This document shows, in pieces, positions 1 to 7,118 of a DNA stretch of 8,890 bases (within the stretch, counting starts at the first letter, position 1; each line of letters opens with the position of its first letter). This DNA comes from UBA4655 sp964585575 (GTDB lineage Bacteria; Planctomycetota; Planctomycetia; Pirellulales; UBA1268). A model generated the notes under the pieces. The model did not search any database and was not told the origin of the DNA. It saw only the letters and a program-made list of their open reading frames with translations. The translations under genes and the position numbers were made by a program. The stretch is taken from assembly GCA_964585575.1 (NCBI GenBank), contig CAZPEM010000134.1:1-8890 (forward strand). Direction: 5' to 3'.

Positions 1-259
1 GTGCATGGAATGGCCCGGCGAGTGTGTTCGTCGATCGACGCGGCCGCGGCCGCGGATGCCGTCCCGGGAAAACGCAGCTCCCGGAGCACGACGCCCCCAA
101 GAGTACATGAGTTTCCTTCCGTCCTTCAATCGGCGAGGATGTCGAACGAACACGCCGCAGTGCCGTCGTGATTGGTGACGCCGGTATGCTTGGGGTTGCC
201 GGGGTGGTCCCGGCGGTTGCGGCCATACGGTTTCGAACAAACGGGTCTCCGGCTGAAGC
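1..259. other. Upstream region without a supported gene
   Basis: No gene can be supported here. The plus-strand frame starting at base 1 stays open to a TGA at 169-171, so the tail of a gene entering from the left is possible, but its translation is low-complexity (an Ala run, then Arg/Ser/Pro) and shows no recognisable motif. A minus-strand ATG at 106-108 with a purine-rich stretch upstream opens a frame to the window edge, but that product is very Arg/Gly-rich and looks like a GC-rich shadow. A short GC palindromic run (alternating GCGGCC, about 40-56) is present. I see no clear promoter for the gene at 260. Confidence 0.5.
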
Positions 260-1897
260 ATGATGCAGATCGCACTCCACTCGATGGTCGCCGTCGCCAT
301 CGTCACGCTCTCGGCGAGCCACGCCGCGGCTGCCGATGGGGCAGCCGCCCCCCCGGCGGTTTTTCAATTCGCCACGGTCGTGAAAACCCGCTCCGGTGAA
401 CGCGACGCCTTCCTCTGGATCCCACCGCAGGCGGAGCAGGTCCGTGGCGTGCTCTTCGCCGGCATGTCCTCGGCCGAGCGCGAACTCGTCAAGGATGACG
501 CCGTGCGCCGCGTGTGCCGCGAGGAAAGCCTGGCGATCATCTTCCTGAAGACCGGCATCGGCTCCGTCAACGTGCAGCAGGTGCTCGACGACCTCGCCGC
601 CGCGAGCGGCTATCACGAACTGTCTGTCGCGCCTCTCTTCTTCGCCGGGCACTCGGCCGGCGGCCCCCAGGCGAAGGCCGCCGGCGTCGCGCACCGCGAC
701 CGCTGTTTCGGCGTCATGCAGTACCGCGGCGGCTCGCCCGGAATCCCCGCCAACTCCCTCGATCCCGATCCCGTCCCGCCTGGCGTTCCCGCCCTCATGA
801 TGCTCGGCCAGTTCGACGAGTTCGGAAAAGTGGCGAGAGACGAAAGCGGCCGCGAAAACTGGGAGAACGGCGTCGACTCCATGCGAACCTTCCGCTCCAA
901 CGACGCCGGCAACCTCGGCTGCTTCGTCGTCGAGCCCGGCGCGGGCCACTTCGCGTGGTCGGATCGCAGCGCGGCCTACTTCGCGATGTTTCTGCGGAAG
1001 GCGGCCGCGGTGCGGATCCCCGACTGGACGCCCGACGCACGAGCTCCCGTCACGTGCCGAAAGATCGACGCGACACTCGGCTGGCTCACGGAGTTCCCCG
1101 CCAGAGTTGCGGCCAGGCACACCCCGGCGCCGGCCGCCGAGTACACCGGCGAGCCGGGCGGCGCGTCGTGGCATTTCGACCGCGAGATGGCCGAGGCGAC
1201 GGTTGCGCATCACCGCGGTCTCGTCGACAAGCGGGATCAGTTCATCCGCTGGCTGGACCCCTGCACCGTGGAACGGGGCGCACGTTTTTTCTTCGACGAG
1301 ATCACGTGGATCGGCGATGGACAGACCTTTGAAGTCAACCCGAAATACGCCGAGAGCTATCCGCGGCAGCACGGCGGCGAAGGCCCGGTCTGGGCGCAGG
1401 CCGGCCAGCCGGTCGGCAACTCGGCCATGGCGATCCGGGTGCGACCCACCGGCGGCTCGATCGTGGCCGTCGGGCCCAACTCCTTCCGCGTGCGGTTCGA
1501 CGCCCTGGCGCCCCTTGCCGATGCCAAGGCGACCGCATTCGTCGCCTATGCCGAAGGCGACGACCAGTGGAGGTATGCCGAGCAGGTCGGCATCGTCCGC
1601 AACCTTCTGCTGACCGAGGGAAAAGAGCAGTCGATCACGTTTCCGGCGCCGGCCGACGTGAACGCCGCAACCGGACCGATCCAGCTGAACGCCACGAGCG
1701 ACAGCGGACTGCCCGTCGAGTACTACGTGGCACACGGACCGGCGAAGATCGAGCAGGGCAGGCTGGTCCTTCACGAATTGCCCCGTCGGGCACGGCTGCC
1801 GATCGAGGTCAAGGTCGTCGCGTACCAGTTCGGCCGCGGCGTCGAGCCTCTCGTCAAGTCGGCGGCTCCCGTCGCCCGGGTCCTGCGGGTGCGATGA
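260..1897 (+). CDS. Exported alpha/beta-hydrolase-like protein with C-terminal accessory domain
   Basis: This 545-residue protein is probably an exported serine hydrolase (esterase or peptidase-like); the substrate is unknown. The start is bounded by an in-frame TGA at 254-256, so ATG 260 (or the adjacent ATG 263) is the earliest possible start. No strong Shine-Dalgarno sequence is visible. Residues 1-25 look like a signal peptide: a hydrophobic core around 9-19, then an Ala-rich cleavage zone (SHAAAAD). The hydrolase part spans about 35-250. It has a nucleophile elbow GHSAGG with Ser132, a candidate acid Asp186 in LGQFDEFG and a candidate His230 in GAGHFAW. These fall in the usual Ser-Asp-His order, but the triad is inferred. 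Residues 251-450 match nothing I recognise. Residues about 457-545 (from QSITFPAP through GLPVEYYV to the C-terminus) resemble a small beta-sandwich domain I have seen at the ends of planctomycete secreted proteins. The next supported gene on this strand starts 304 bases downstream, so an operon is uncertain. The hydrolase fold is fairly sure; the specificity is not. Confidence 0.85.
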   Translation: MMQIALHSMVAVAIVTLSASHAAAADGAAAPPAVFQFATVVKTRSGERDAFLWIPPQAEQVRGVLFAGMSSAERELVKDDAVRRVCREESLAIIFLKTGIGSVNVQQVLDDLAAASGYHELSVAPLFFAGHSAGGPQAKAAGVAHRDRCFGVMQYRGGSPGIPANSLDPDPVPPGVPALMMLGQFDEFGKVARDESGRENWENGVDSMRTFRSNDAGNLGCFVVEPGAGHFAWSDRSAAYFAMFLRKAAAVRIPDWTPDARAPVTCRKIDATLGWLTEFPARVAARHTPAPAAEYTGEPGGASWHFDREMAEATVAHHRGLVDKRDQFIRWLDPCTVERGARFFFDEITWIGDGQTFEVNPKYAESYPRQHGGEGPVWAQAGQPVGNSAMAIRVRPTGGSIVAVGPNSFRVRFDALAPLADAKATAFVAYAEGDDQWRYAEQVGIVRNLLLTEGKEQSITFPAPADVNAATGPIQLNATSDSGLPVEYYVAHGPAKIEQGRLVLHELPRRARLPIEVKVVAYQFGRGVEPLVKSAAPVARVLRVR

Positions 1898-1965
1898 ACG
1901 ACGAACCGCCATGCCGGCCCCGCGCCGATCGTGCCCGACGGTTTCCTTGATGGCGGCGGAGGTAG

Positions 1966-2166
1966 ACTTTCGGATGGTTTCCGGGTGCACTCGTCTTCCC
2001 CGACGTCGTCCAGCGTCATATCGAGAAGCAAGACGTCGACATTCCGCTGCTCGAGTCGCTAGAGTTGATTCCAGAATCCGATGGCAGCACGACCGAGGAC
2101 TTCATCATCCCGGAGTGGCTGGAGGAGCGGCAGAGGCTGAAGCGGGCGGCCCAGCCGGCGGATTGA
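1966..2166 (+). pseudogene. Unidentified start-less open frame, probable gene remnant
   Basis: An open frame of 66 sense codons follows a TAG at 1963-1965 and ends at TGA 2164-2166. It has no ATG or GTG; the only TTG lies deep inside. The translation is protein-like: it begins near FPGALVFPDVVQRHIEKQD, continues with an acidic stretch, and ends with IIPEWLEERQRLKRAAQPAD, a plausible amphipathic C-terminal helix. Most third positions are G or C, as in the neighbouring genes. The overlapping frame, which is in register with the gene at 2202, gives an Arg-rich, shadow-like product here. I do not recognise the family. The simplest reading is the C-terminal remnant of a gene that lost its 5' part, 35 bases before the next start. 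A real small gene with a sequencing error or a rare start codon is the alternative, and chance openness in GC-rich DNA cannot be excluded. Confidence 0.4.
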
Positions 2167-2201
2167 CCGTTGCCCGTCCTTCCACGGACCGCGTTGAAAC
2201 C

Positions 2202-5200
2202 ATGCGACGAACCCTCCTGTGCTGTGCGGTTTTGCTGATGGCGATTCCTGCTCGTGCCGAGTGGCACGTGCAGTGGAAGCAGACGCTGCCTCCGCGGGTC
2301 GCGGCGTGGGAGTTCACGCCCAAAATCGAACGCGACACCGCCTATCAGATCACGCCGGCCGGCAAGCTCGCCGTGGTGACGACGGAGTTCGACGGCTCGG
2401 TACGTGCGTTCGACATCGAGACGGGGGAGGAAAAATGGCGGTTCTCGACCAACGGTCCGATTCGGTCGGCCGCCGTGGCCACCGACGACGCCATCCTGGT
2501 CGGCTCGGAGGACGGCTTCCTCTCCTGTCTCGGGCACGACGGCACGCTCCGCTGGTCGGTGTGCGGCGGGCCGCGTGAACGGCTCGTGCTCGGGCACGAG
2601 CGGCTGATCTCGGCCTGGCCCGTGACCGCGAAGCCGGCGGTGCACCGGGGAAAGGCGTACTTCGTCGCGGGATACTGGCCCGTGAACGGCATCTACCATC
2701 ACGCGGTCGATCTCCGGACGGGCACGATCGAGTGGACCAACTCATCGGCCCACTATCGGCCATTCGGCGGCATGAAGGTCGAGGATGGCGTGCTCACGGT
2801 CTCGGGCTATCCGAATGGCGGCCGTTACGACGTCGAAACCGGCGCTGCGGTCCCGGCGAAGCCCGCGGCTCCGGCGTCGCCCATGGAAAATGCCGAGAAA
2901 TCCTCCCTCCGCCCGAGTTTTCCCGGCGTCAGCGACGTGGCATTTCATCTCATCCGCGACGACGCCACACCGCGGGACGCGTTCGTCAGCACGTCCCGGG
3001 GTGAGATTCTTTACTATCGCGAGTCGCCGCCGGCCAAGCCGGTGATGCACGAGCCGCCGAAAGCGGGCCCAGCCGCCGCAAGCCCCGCGCCCCGGACGAT
3101 CGAGATCGACGCCGGCTACGCCGTCCTCGTCAATCCGTCGCTGGCGACGATCGAAGCGGCGATCAAGAAGCCCGAAGTGCGAGTCATCGCCCTCGTAGAA
3201 CAGCCGGCGATGGCGCGAGAGCTGCGGGCCGCGGCCGAGGCCCACGGTCTCTACGAGGGCCGCCGCCTGGAAATTCGGTCGGGCCCCATCGTCGCCGGCG
3301 TGCTCCCGCCGTACATCGCGAGCTATGTCGCCTGCGACGCCCACCACGTGCCGGCGCTGCAGGATTGCGTGCGGCCCCATGGCGGCATCCTGGCCGCCGG
3401 ATCGACCACGACCCGTCGGAATGGTCCGCTCCCCGGCTCGGGTGATTGGCGGCAGGAGTTCCAGGACTCCGGCAACACGCTCGCCGCCCGCGACACGCGG
3501 ATCAAGACTCCCCTCGGAACGCTCTGGTATGGCGGCGCGGCGGCTGACCTGCGGTTCTACTTCGACGCCAACGTCGATCACCAATCGGGCGACGGCATCA
3601 ACCCGCAGCCCGTCGGCCCCCGAATCGTCGATGGCCGCATGATCCTCCAGGGGCCGGGCTTGCTCGGCGCCTTCGACATCTACACCGGTCGCAGGCTGTG
3701 GGAGACGAAGCTGCCGCTCATGTTCCGCTTCGGCGGCCCGAGCGGCGGGCTGGGCGTCCATTCCAAGAAATATCCGAGGCCGTGGGAGCACCCGGAGGCG
3801 GTCGCGGCCGAGGTGCCCGTGACGCAGCATTGCCGGGCCAGCGGCTTCAACATGGTCGCCCTGCCCGGCGGCGTCTTCGTGGCCGCCCACCGCCACATCC
3901 TGCGAATCGACCCCGAGACCGGCAGGCAGCTGGCGGCATGGCCCGTTCCCTCGCTCGACGACACGGGGCTCTTCTGGGGCGGACTGCATGCGGAGGGGAA
4001 CGTGCTCGTCGCCTCGCTGCTGCGCGAGCAGACCATGATCGATTGCCAGGCCGGCTTCGACGGCCAAGGCGGCGACTTCGGCGGCGACCGCATGCCGATG
4101 GCCTATCTCGTGGCAATCGACACGACCAGTGGCGACATCCTCTGGACCCGCAAGGCGACCTGGGGCTTTCTCAACCGCAGCGGAGTGGCCCTGTCGAGCA
4201 CCCGCGTCTTCGCCGTCGATGCCTGCAACGACACCGTGATGGCAAAGCTCCGCGAGGCGGGCCGCGAGCTGCCCCAGGAACCGCCGAGCATGCTCGCCCT
4301 CGATCTCAAGACGGGCAAACAGATCTGGAAGCGCGACATGGACGTGCTCGTTCGCGGCCTCGTCTACTCCGCTCCGCGTGATCTGCTCCTCGCCGCCAAT
4401 CGCCACTACACGCCCTGGAAGGACGGCGGCTGGACCAAGGGCCTCAAGGGCGCGGCGGGCCGCATGCGGGCGATCAGGGGCGACGATGGCGAGACCGTGT
4501 GGGAAACCGACGCGGCGGCTTTCTTCGACCCGCACATCGTTCTCGACGACCTGATCATCGACCGGCAGGCGGTGACGTACGACCTCCGCACCGGCAAGCG
4601 GCATCAGCGGACGTCGCTGCTGACCGGCGAGCCCGAGGAGTGGAGCTTCCAGAAGGGGGGCTGCAATCACCTCATCGCCTGCGACACGATGGTCACCTGG
4701 CGGTGTGCGGTCTACGACCTCGCCGGGCAGGGGGGAACGCTCCCGCTGACGGGAATGGATGCCGGCTGCACGCCGACGCTCGTCCCGGCCGGTGGCCTGC
4801 TCAACATTCCGAACTTCGGCACGCATCACAAACGAAACCGGATGACCGCGATGGCGCTCGTGCACGTGCCCGAGAACGCGGCGTGGACCAAGTACGACAT
4901 GTCGCAGCAGAAGAACGCGGCCCCCGCGCCGATCAAGAAGGCCGGCTTCAACCTCGGCGGTCCCGGCGACCGCGTCGCCTCCGACGGCACGCTCTGGCTC
5001 GCCGTCGGGCCGAAGTCGGGCGGCGTGCAGGTCGCGCCGAAGACCGCGACCTTCTTCGAAATCCCCCGCGGCGACGCGTCGAACTTCGTCGGGACGACGG
5101 GAGCCGCTGGCATCACGGACATCGCCATCCCGCTCACCGTCGGCGGCAAGGTCGCGAAGAGGAAGGGCGAAAAGACGACCGTCGACGTGACCCTGACGTT

Positions 5201-5423
5201 CGTCGAGCCGGAAAACATCGAAGCCGGCAGACGCGTCTTCTCCGTCACCGTGGCCGGCAAGGAAGCCGTTGAGAATCTCGATATAGTCAAGGAAGCCGGC
5301 GGTCCCCGACGCATGATCACGCGGACGATCGCGGGCGTCGAGGCGGACGACGTCCTGCCGATCCGGCTCACGCCGAGCGTCGGCGAACCGGTGCTCAGCG
5401 GGGTCGAGATTCGAACGCGATGA
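2202..5423 (+). CDS. Exported PQQ-like beta-propeller protein with methyltransferase-like insert and malectin-like C-terminus
   Basis: The 1073-residue product is probably a cell-surface or periplasmic scaffold or binding protein; no enzyme activity can be assigned. The frame is open upstream to 1911, but ATG 2202 is chosen because it begins a clear signal peptide (residues 1-19, RR then a Leu/Val/Ala core ending PARA) and the upstream translation is Arg-rich and shadow-like. The Shine-Dalgarno sequence is weak. Residues 20 to about 215 are propeller blades with PQQ-repeat signatures (VRAFDIETGEEKWRF, AVDLRTGTIEW). A Pro/Ala-rich linker covers about 215-297. Residues 298-404 resemble a class I methyltransferase core (LPPYIASYVACDAHH as the motif IV-like part) without a GxGxG loop. 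A second propeller fills about 430-895 (FDIYTGRRLWE, VAIDTTSGDILW, LDLKTGKQIWKRD, TYDLRTGK). About 914-1073 is malectin-like (FNLGGPGDR, DGTLWLAV, GRRVFSVTVAGKEAVENLDIV), suggesting carbohydrate binding. A tandem, decayed paralogue starts 94 bases downstream. PQQ binding is not implied: these repeats also occur in BamB-like structural propellers. Confidence 0.88.
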   Translation: MRRTLLCCAVLLMAIPARAEWHVQWKQTLPPRVAAWEFTPKIERDTAYQITPAGKLAVVTTEFDGSVRAFDIETGEEKWRFSTNGPIRSAAVATDDAILVGSEDGFLSCLGHDGTLRWSVCGGPRERLVLGHERLISAWPVTAKPAVHRGKAYFVAGYWPVNGIYHHAVDLRTGTIEWTNSSAHYRPFGGMKVEDGVLTVSGYPNGGRYDVETGAAVPAKPAAPASPMENAEKSSLRPSFPGVSDVAFHLIRDDATPRDAFVSTSRGEILYYRESPPAKPVMHEPPKAGPAAASPAPRTIEIDAGYAVLVNPSLATIEAAIKKPEVRVIALVEQPAMARELRAAAEAHGLYEGRRLEIRSGPIVAGVLPPYIASYVACDAHHVPALQDCVRPHGGILAAGSTTTRRNGPLPGSGDWRQEFQDSGNTLAARDTRIKTPLGTLWYGGAAADLRFYFDANVDHQSGDGINPQPVGPRIVDGRMILQGPGLLGAFDIYTGRRLWETKLPLMFRFGGPSGGLGVHSKKYPRPWEHPEAVAAEVPVTQHCRASGFNMVALPGGVFVAAHRHILRIDPETGRQLAAWPVPSLDDTGLFWGGLHAEGNVLVASLLREQTMIDCQAGFDGQGGDFGGDRMPMAYLVAIDTTSGDILWTRKATWGFLNRSGVALSSTRVFAVDACNDTVMAKLREAGRELPQEPPSMLALDLKTGKQIWKRDMDVLVRGLVYSAPRDLLLAANRHYTPWKDGGWTKGLKGAAGRMRAIRGDDGETVWETDAAAFFDPHIVLDDLIIDRQAVTYDLRTGKRHQRTSLLTGEPEEWSFQKGGCNHLIACDTMVTWRCAVYDLAGQGGTLPLTGMDAGCTPTLVPAGGLLNIPNFGTHHKRNRMTAMALVHVPENAAWTKYDMSQQKNAAPAPIKKAGFNLGGPGDRVASDGTLWLAVGPKSGGVQVAPKTATFFEIPRGDASNFVGTTGAAGITDIAIPLTVGGKVAKRKGEKTTVDVTLTFVEPENIEAGRRVFSVTVAGKEAVENLDIVKEAGGPRRMITRTIAGVEADDVLPIRLTPSVGEPVLSGVEIRTR

Positions 5424-5430
5424 CACAATG

Positions 5431-5452
5431 CGCCGCCATGCGGAGGGCGGCG
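5431..5452 (+). terminator. Weak terminator-like hairpin
   Basis: A perfect 7-bp inverted repeat (CGCCGCC at 5431-5437, GGCGGCG at 5446-5452) with an 8-base loop lies 7 bases after the stop of the propeller gene. It is followed by only two T residues, so it is a poor intrinsic terminator. It may only be a chance GC-rich hairpin or an mRNA 3'-end stabiliser. Confidence 0.3.
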
Positions 5453-5503
5453 TTATGCGGGGGTCCTCCACGCGGGCAGCCGAATTCGATTGCACGATTC
5501 TCC

Positions 5504-5510
5504 GAGGAGG
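5504..5510 (+). promoter_or_regulatory. Strong Shine-Dalgarno sequence deciding the start of the decayed paralogue
   Basis: GAGGAGG lies 7 bases before ATG 5518-5520, the best ribosome-binding site on the plus strand of this window. It selects ATG 5518 over the in-frame ATG at 5428, and the selected start begins directly with a signal peptide. Its preservation suggests the gene was functional until recently. Confidence 0.75.
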
Positions 5511-5517
5511 CTCTTCC

Positions 5518-7007
5518 ATGAACGTGTCGCGGTCGTGTCGGCTCATCTGCTGCTTGTGTGCTTTGGGGGCGATCGTCGCCGATCGGGCCGCGGCGGCGCC
5601 GCGGCCGGTCTGGTCCTGGAGCTTGCCGCAGCGACAGCCGGCCTGGGAGTTCAACCGCGACATGCCCCGCGACGAAAAGCATCGGCCGATCGTCCATGAG
5701 AAGCTGGTTTTGATCGGCTGCGAACACAACGGGGCCCTGCTGGCGATCGATCTGGAAACCGGCGCGGAGCGGTGACGGTTCTACACGGACGGGCCGATCC
5801 GGATGCCGCCCACCGCCGATGCGGAGCGGGTCGCGGTCGCCTCGGACGACGGCCATCTGTACTGTCTCGACCACGCGGGCAAGCTGTTGTGGAAATTCCG
5901 GGGCGGCCCGACGCAGCGCAAGGTGCTGGCGCACGAACGGCTGACGTCGGCCTGGCCGGCGAGCGCGGCGCCGGTGCTGTTCGACGGCAGGATCATCTAC
6001 GTCGCGGGCTGAACTTGAAAAAATCGAATGGCCTCGACGGACTCAAGGGCAACATGCGGGCCTACCGGGGGAGCGACGGCACGCTCCTTTGGGAGGTCAA
6101 CGACGATTCCTACAACGATCCCCCGATCGTCATCGGCGACCTGCTCATTACGCGTGATGGGCGGTCGTTCGATCTGGCAACGGGCAAGCGCGCCGAACGG
6201 CCATCGCCGTTGACCGGCCTCCCCGAACCATGGAGCTTCCAGAAGAGCGGGTGCAACCACCTCATCGGTTGCGACAACCTGATCACCTGGCGGACCGGCT
6301 TTTTCGACCTCGCCGGCACCACCGGGTCGATGAAGCTCAAGGGCATGGAGGCGGGCTGCACCGCGACGCTGATTCCCTCCGGCGGCATCCTCAACATCCC
6401 GAACTTCGGCCAGACCCATCTCCGCGCCCGCATGGTCGCGATGGCGCTCGTGCATGTTCCCGACAACCCGTTTTGGGGCGCATCGCAGGCGAGCGGCGAC
6501 AAGTCCGCGCCGTTGGCGGCGCATACGGCGTTCAATTTCGGCGCTCCCGGTGCGAGGACGTACGAGGAGGGCCTGCAGTGGATTCCCATCGGGGAGAATG
6601 CGAAACGCGTCGTGGTGAAAGGGGAAAAGCTCGACTGGTTCAAGCTCCATCCCGCCAGCGTCGGTGGCTGGCTCGGGGCGACCGGCGTGCTCGGCGCCAA
6701 CGAGATCGCGATCGCGACGCAGTTCCAGCCGCCCAAGGCGGGGCAGGGAAGCGGGAAACGAACCTGCGACGTCCGCCTCCACTTTCTCGACCCCGCGTCG
6801 AGCAAGCCTGGCGAGCGGGTCTTTTCCGTCGCCCTGGAAGGCCGCGTCGTCCTCGAAGACTTCGACATCGCCCGCGAGGCGACCCCCGCCACCCGCCGCG
6901 TGGTCCGTGAGTTTCGCGATGTCGAAATCGAAGGCCCTCTCGACATTCTTCTGACCGCGAAGTCGGGAGCCACGCTCCTGTCCGCCGTCGAAGTGATCGC
7001 CCGGTAA
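5518..7007 (+). pseudogene. Decayed tandem paralogue of the beta-propeller protein (premature TGA plus internal deletion)
   Basis: This is a broken second copy of the gene at 2202-5423. The first part (5518-6009) encodes a signal peptide (about residues 1-27, ending AAAA) and the first propeller blades, colinear with residues 1-157 of the intact protein. Codon 86 is TGA (5773-5775), where the intact copy has TGG (GEEKWRF versus GAER-stop-RF). The same frame then continues with clear homology (PIRMPPTADAERVAVASDDG, HERLTSAWP) to YVAG and a second TGA at 6010-6012. From about 6013 homology resumes in a different frame with GLKGNMRAYRG, matching the intact protein from about residue 747, and runs to the TAA at 7005-7007 including the malectin-like C-terminus. 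About 585 residues, covering the methyltransferase-like insert and much of the central propeller, are missing. An open frame beginning at GTG 5772 spans the second part, but its translation before about 6009 is out of register with the homology, so it is not an intact gene. If translated, the 5' part would give an 85-residue exported fragment. Confidence 0.88.
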
Positions 7008-7043
7008 GGCGAGCCCCCGGGAGCTGTCGGAACTCGCTCCACA

Positions 7044-7070
7044 GCCCGGCGGCCACATGTTCGGCCGGGC
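7044..7070. terminator. Hairpin between convergent genes, possible weak bidirectional terminator
   Basis: GCCCGGC (7044-7050) and GCCGGGC (7064-7070) form a 7-bp perfect stem with a 13-base loop, between the end of the decayed propeller gene and the end of the minus-strand dehydrogenase. No T tract follows on either strand, so intrinsic termination is doubtful; position is the main argument. Confidence 0.3.
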
Positions 7071-7086
7071 GGGGATGCAGCAGGGC

Positions 7087-7118
7087 AGCGGCTCACTGGC
7101 TCAGCGGCTCACTGGCTC
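7087..7118. repeat. Perfect 16-bp tandem duplication
   Basis: The unit AGCGGCTCACTGGCTC occurs twice without interruption (7087-7102 and 7103-7118). The second copy covers the last two bases of the TGA stop codon of the minus-strand dehydrogenase (7117-7119). The unit itself contains the near-repeat GGCTCACTGGCTC. It looks like replication slippage at a gene end; no function is evident. Confidence 0.85.

Noticed and set aside
1..108. Minus-strand ATG at 106-108 with an AAGGA-like upstream sequence, open to the window edge.
   Set aside because: Only 36 codons are visible and the product is dominated by Arg and Gly; it cannot be supported without the flanking sequence.
1..171. Plus-strand frame open from the window edge to TGA 169-171.
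   Set aside because: There is no recognisable motif, composition is low-complexity, and third-position bias fades in its second half; a chance open frame is as likely as a gene tail.
2742..5729. A 995-codon open frame on the minus strand opposite the propeller gene.
   Set aside because: It runs antisense across the propeller gene and the start of its paralogue; the product is rich in Arg, Ala and Asp/Glu without a domain pattern, as expected for a GC-rich shadow.
5773..5775. Recoding of TGA as Trp or selenocysteine.
   Set aside because: The intact genes in the window end in TGA and use TGG for Trp; the site is a Trp in the paralogue, and the copy also carries a deletion with a frame change, so simple decay explains it.
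6018..6023. A-tract near the frame change as a programmed frameshift site.
   Set aside because: The frame change coincides with loss of about 585 codons of homology and follows a separate nonsense codon, so it is a deletion scar rather than a slippage signal.
5772..7007. An open frame from GTG 5772 overlapping the TGA of the preceding frame, suggesting translational coupling of a second intact gene.
   Set aside because: Between 5772 and about 6009 the homology to the intact propeller lies in the other frame; the translation here is Arg/Gly-rich noise. Only the part after about 6009 is real coding sequence, so it is the 3' half of a pseudogene.
5997..7096. Minus-strand open frames opposite the decayed paralogue.
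   Set aside because: They are antisense to a region with clear plus-strand homology and have low-complexity Arg/Gly-rich products.
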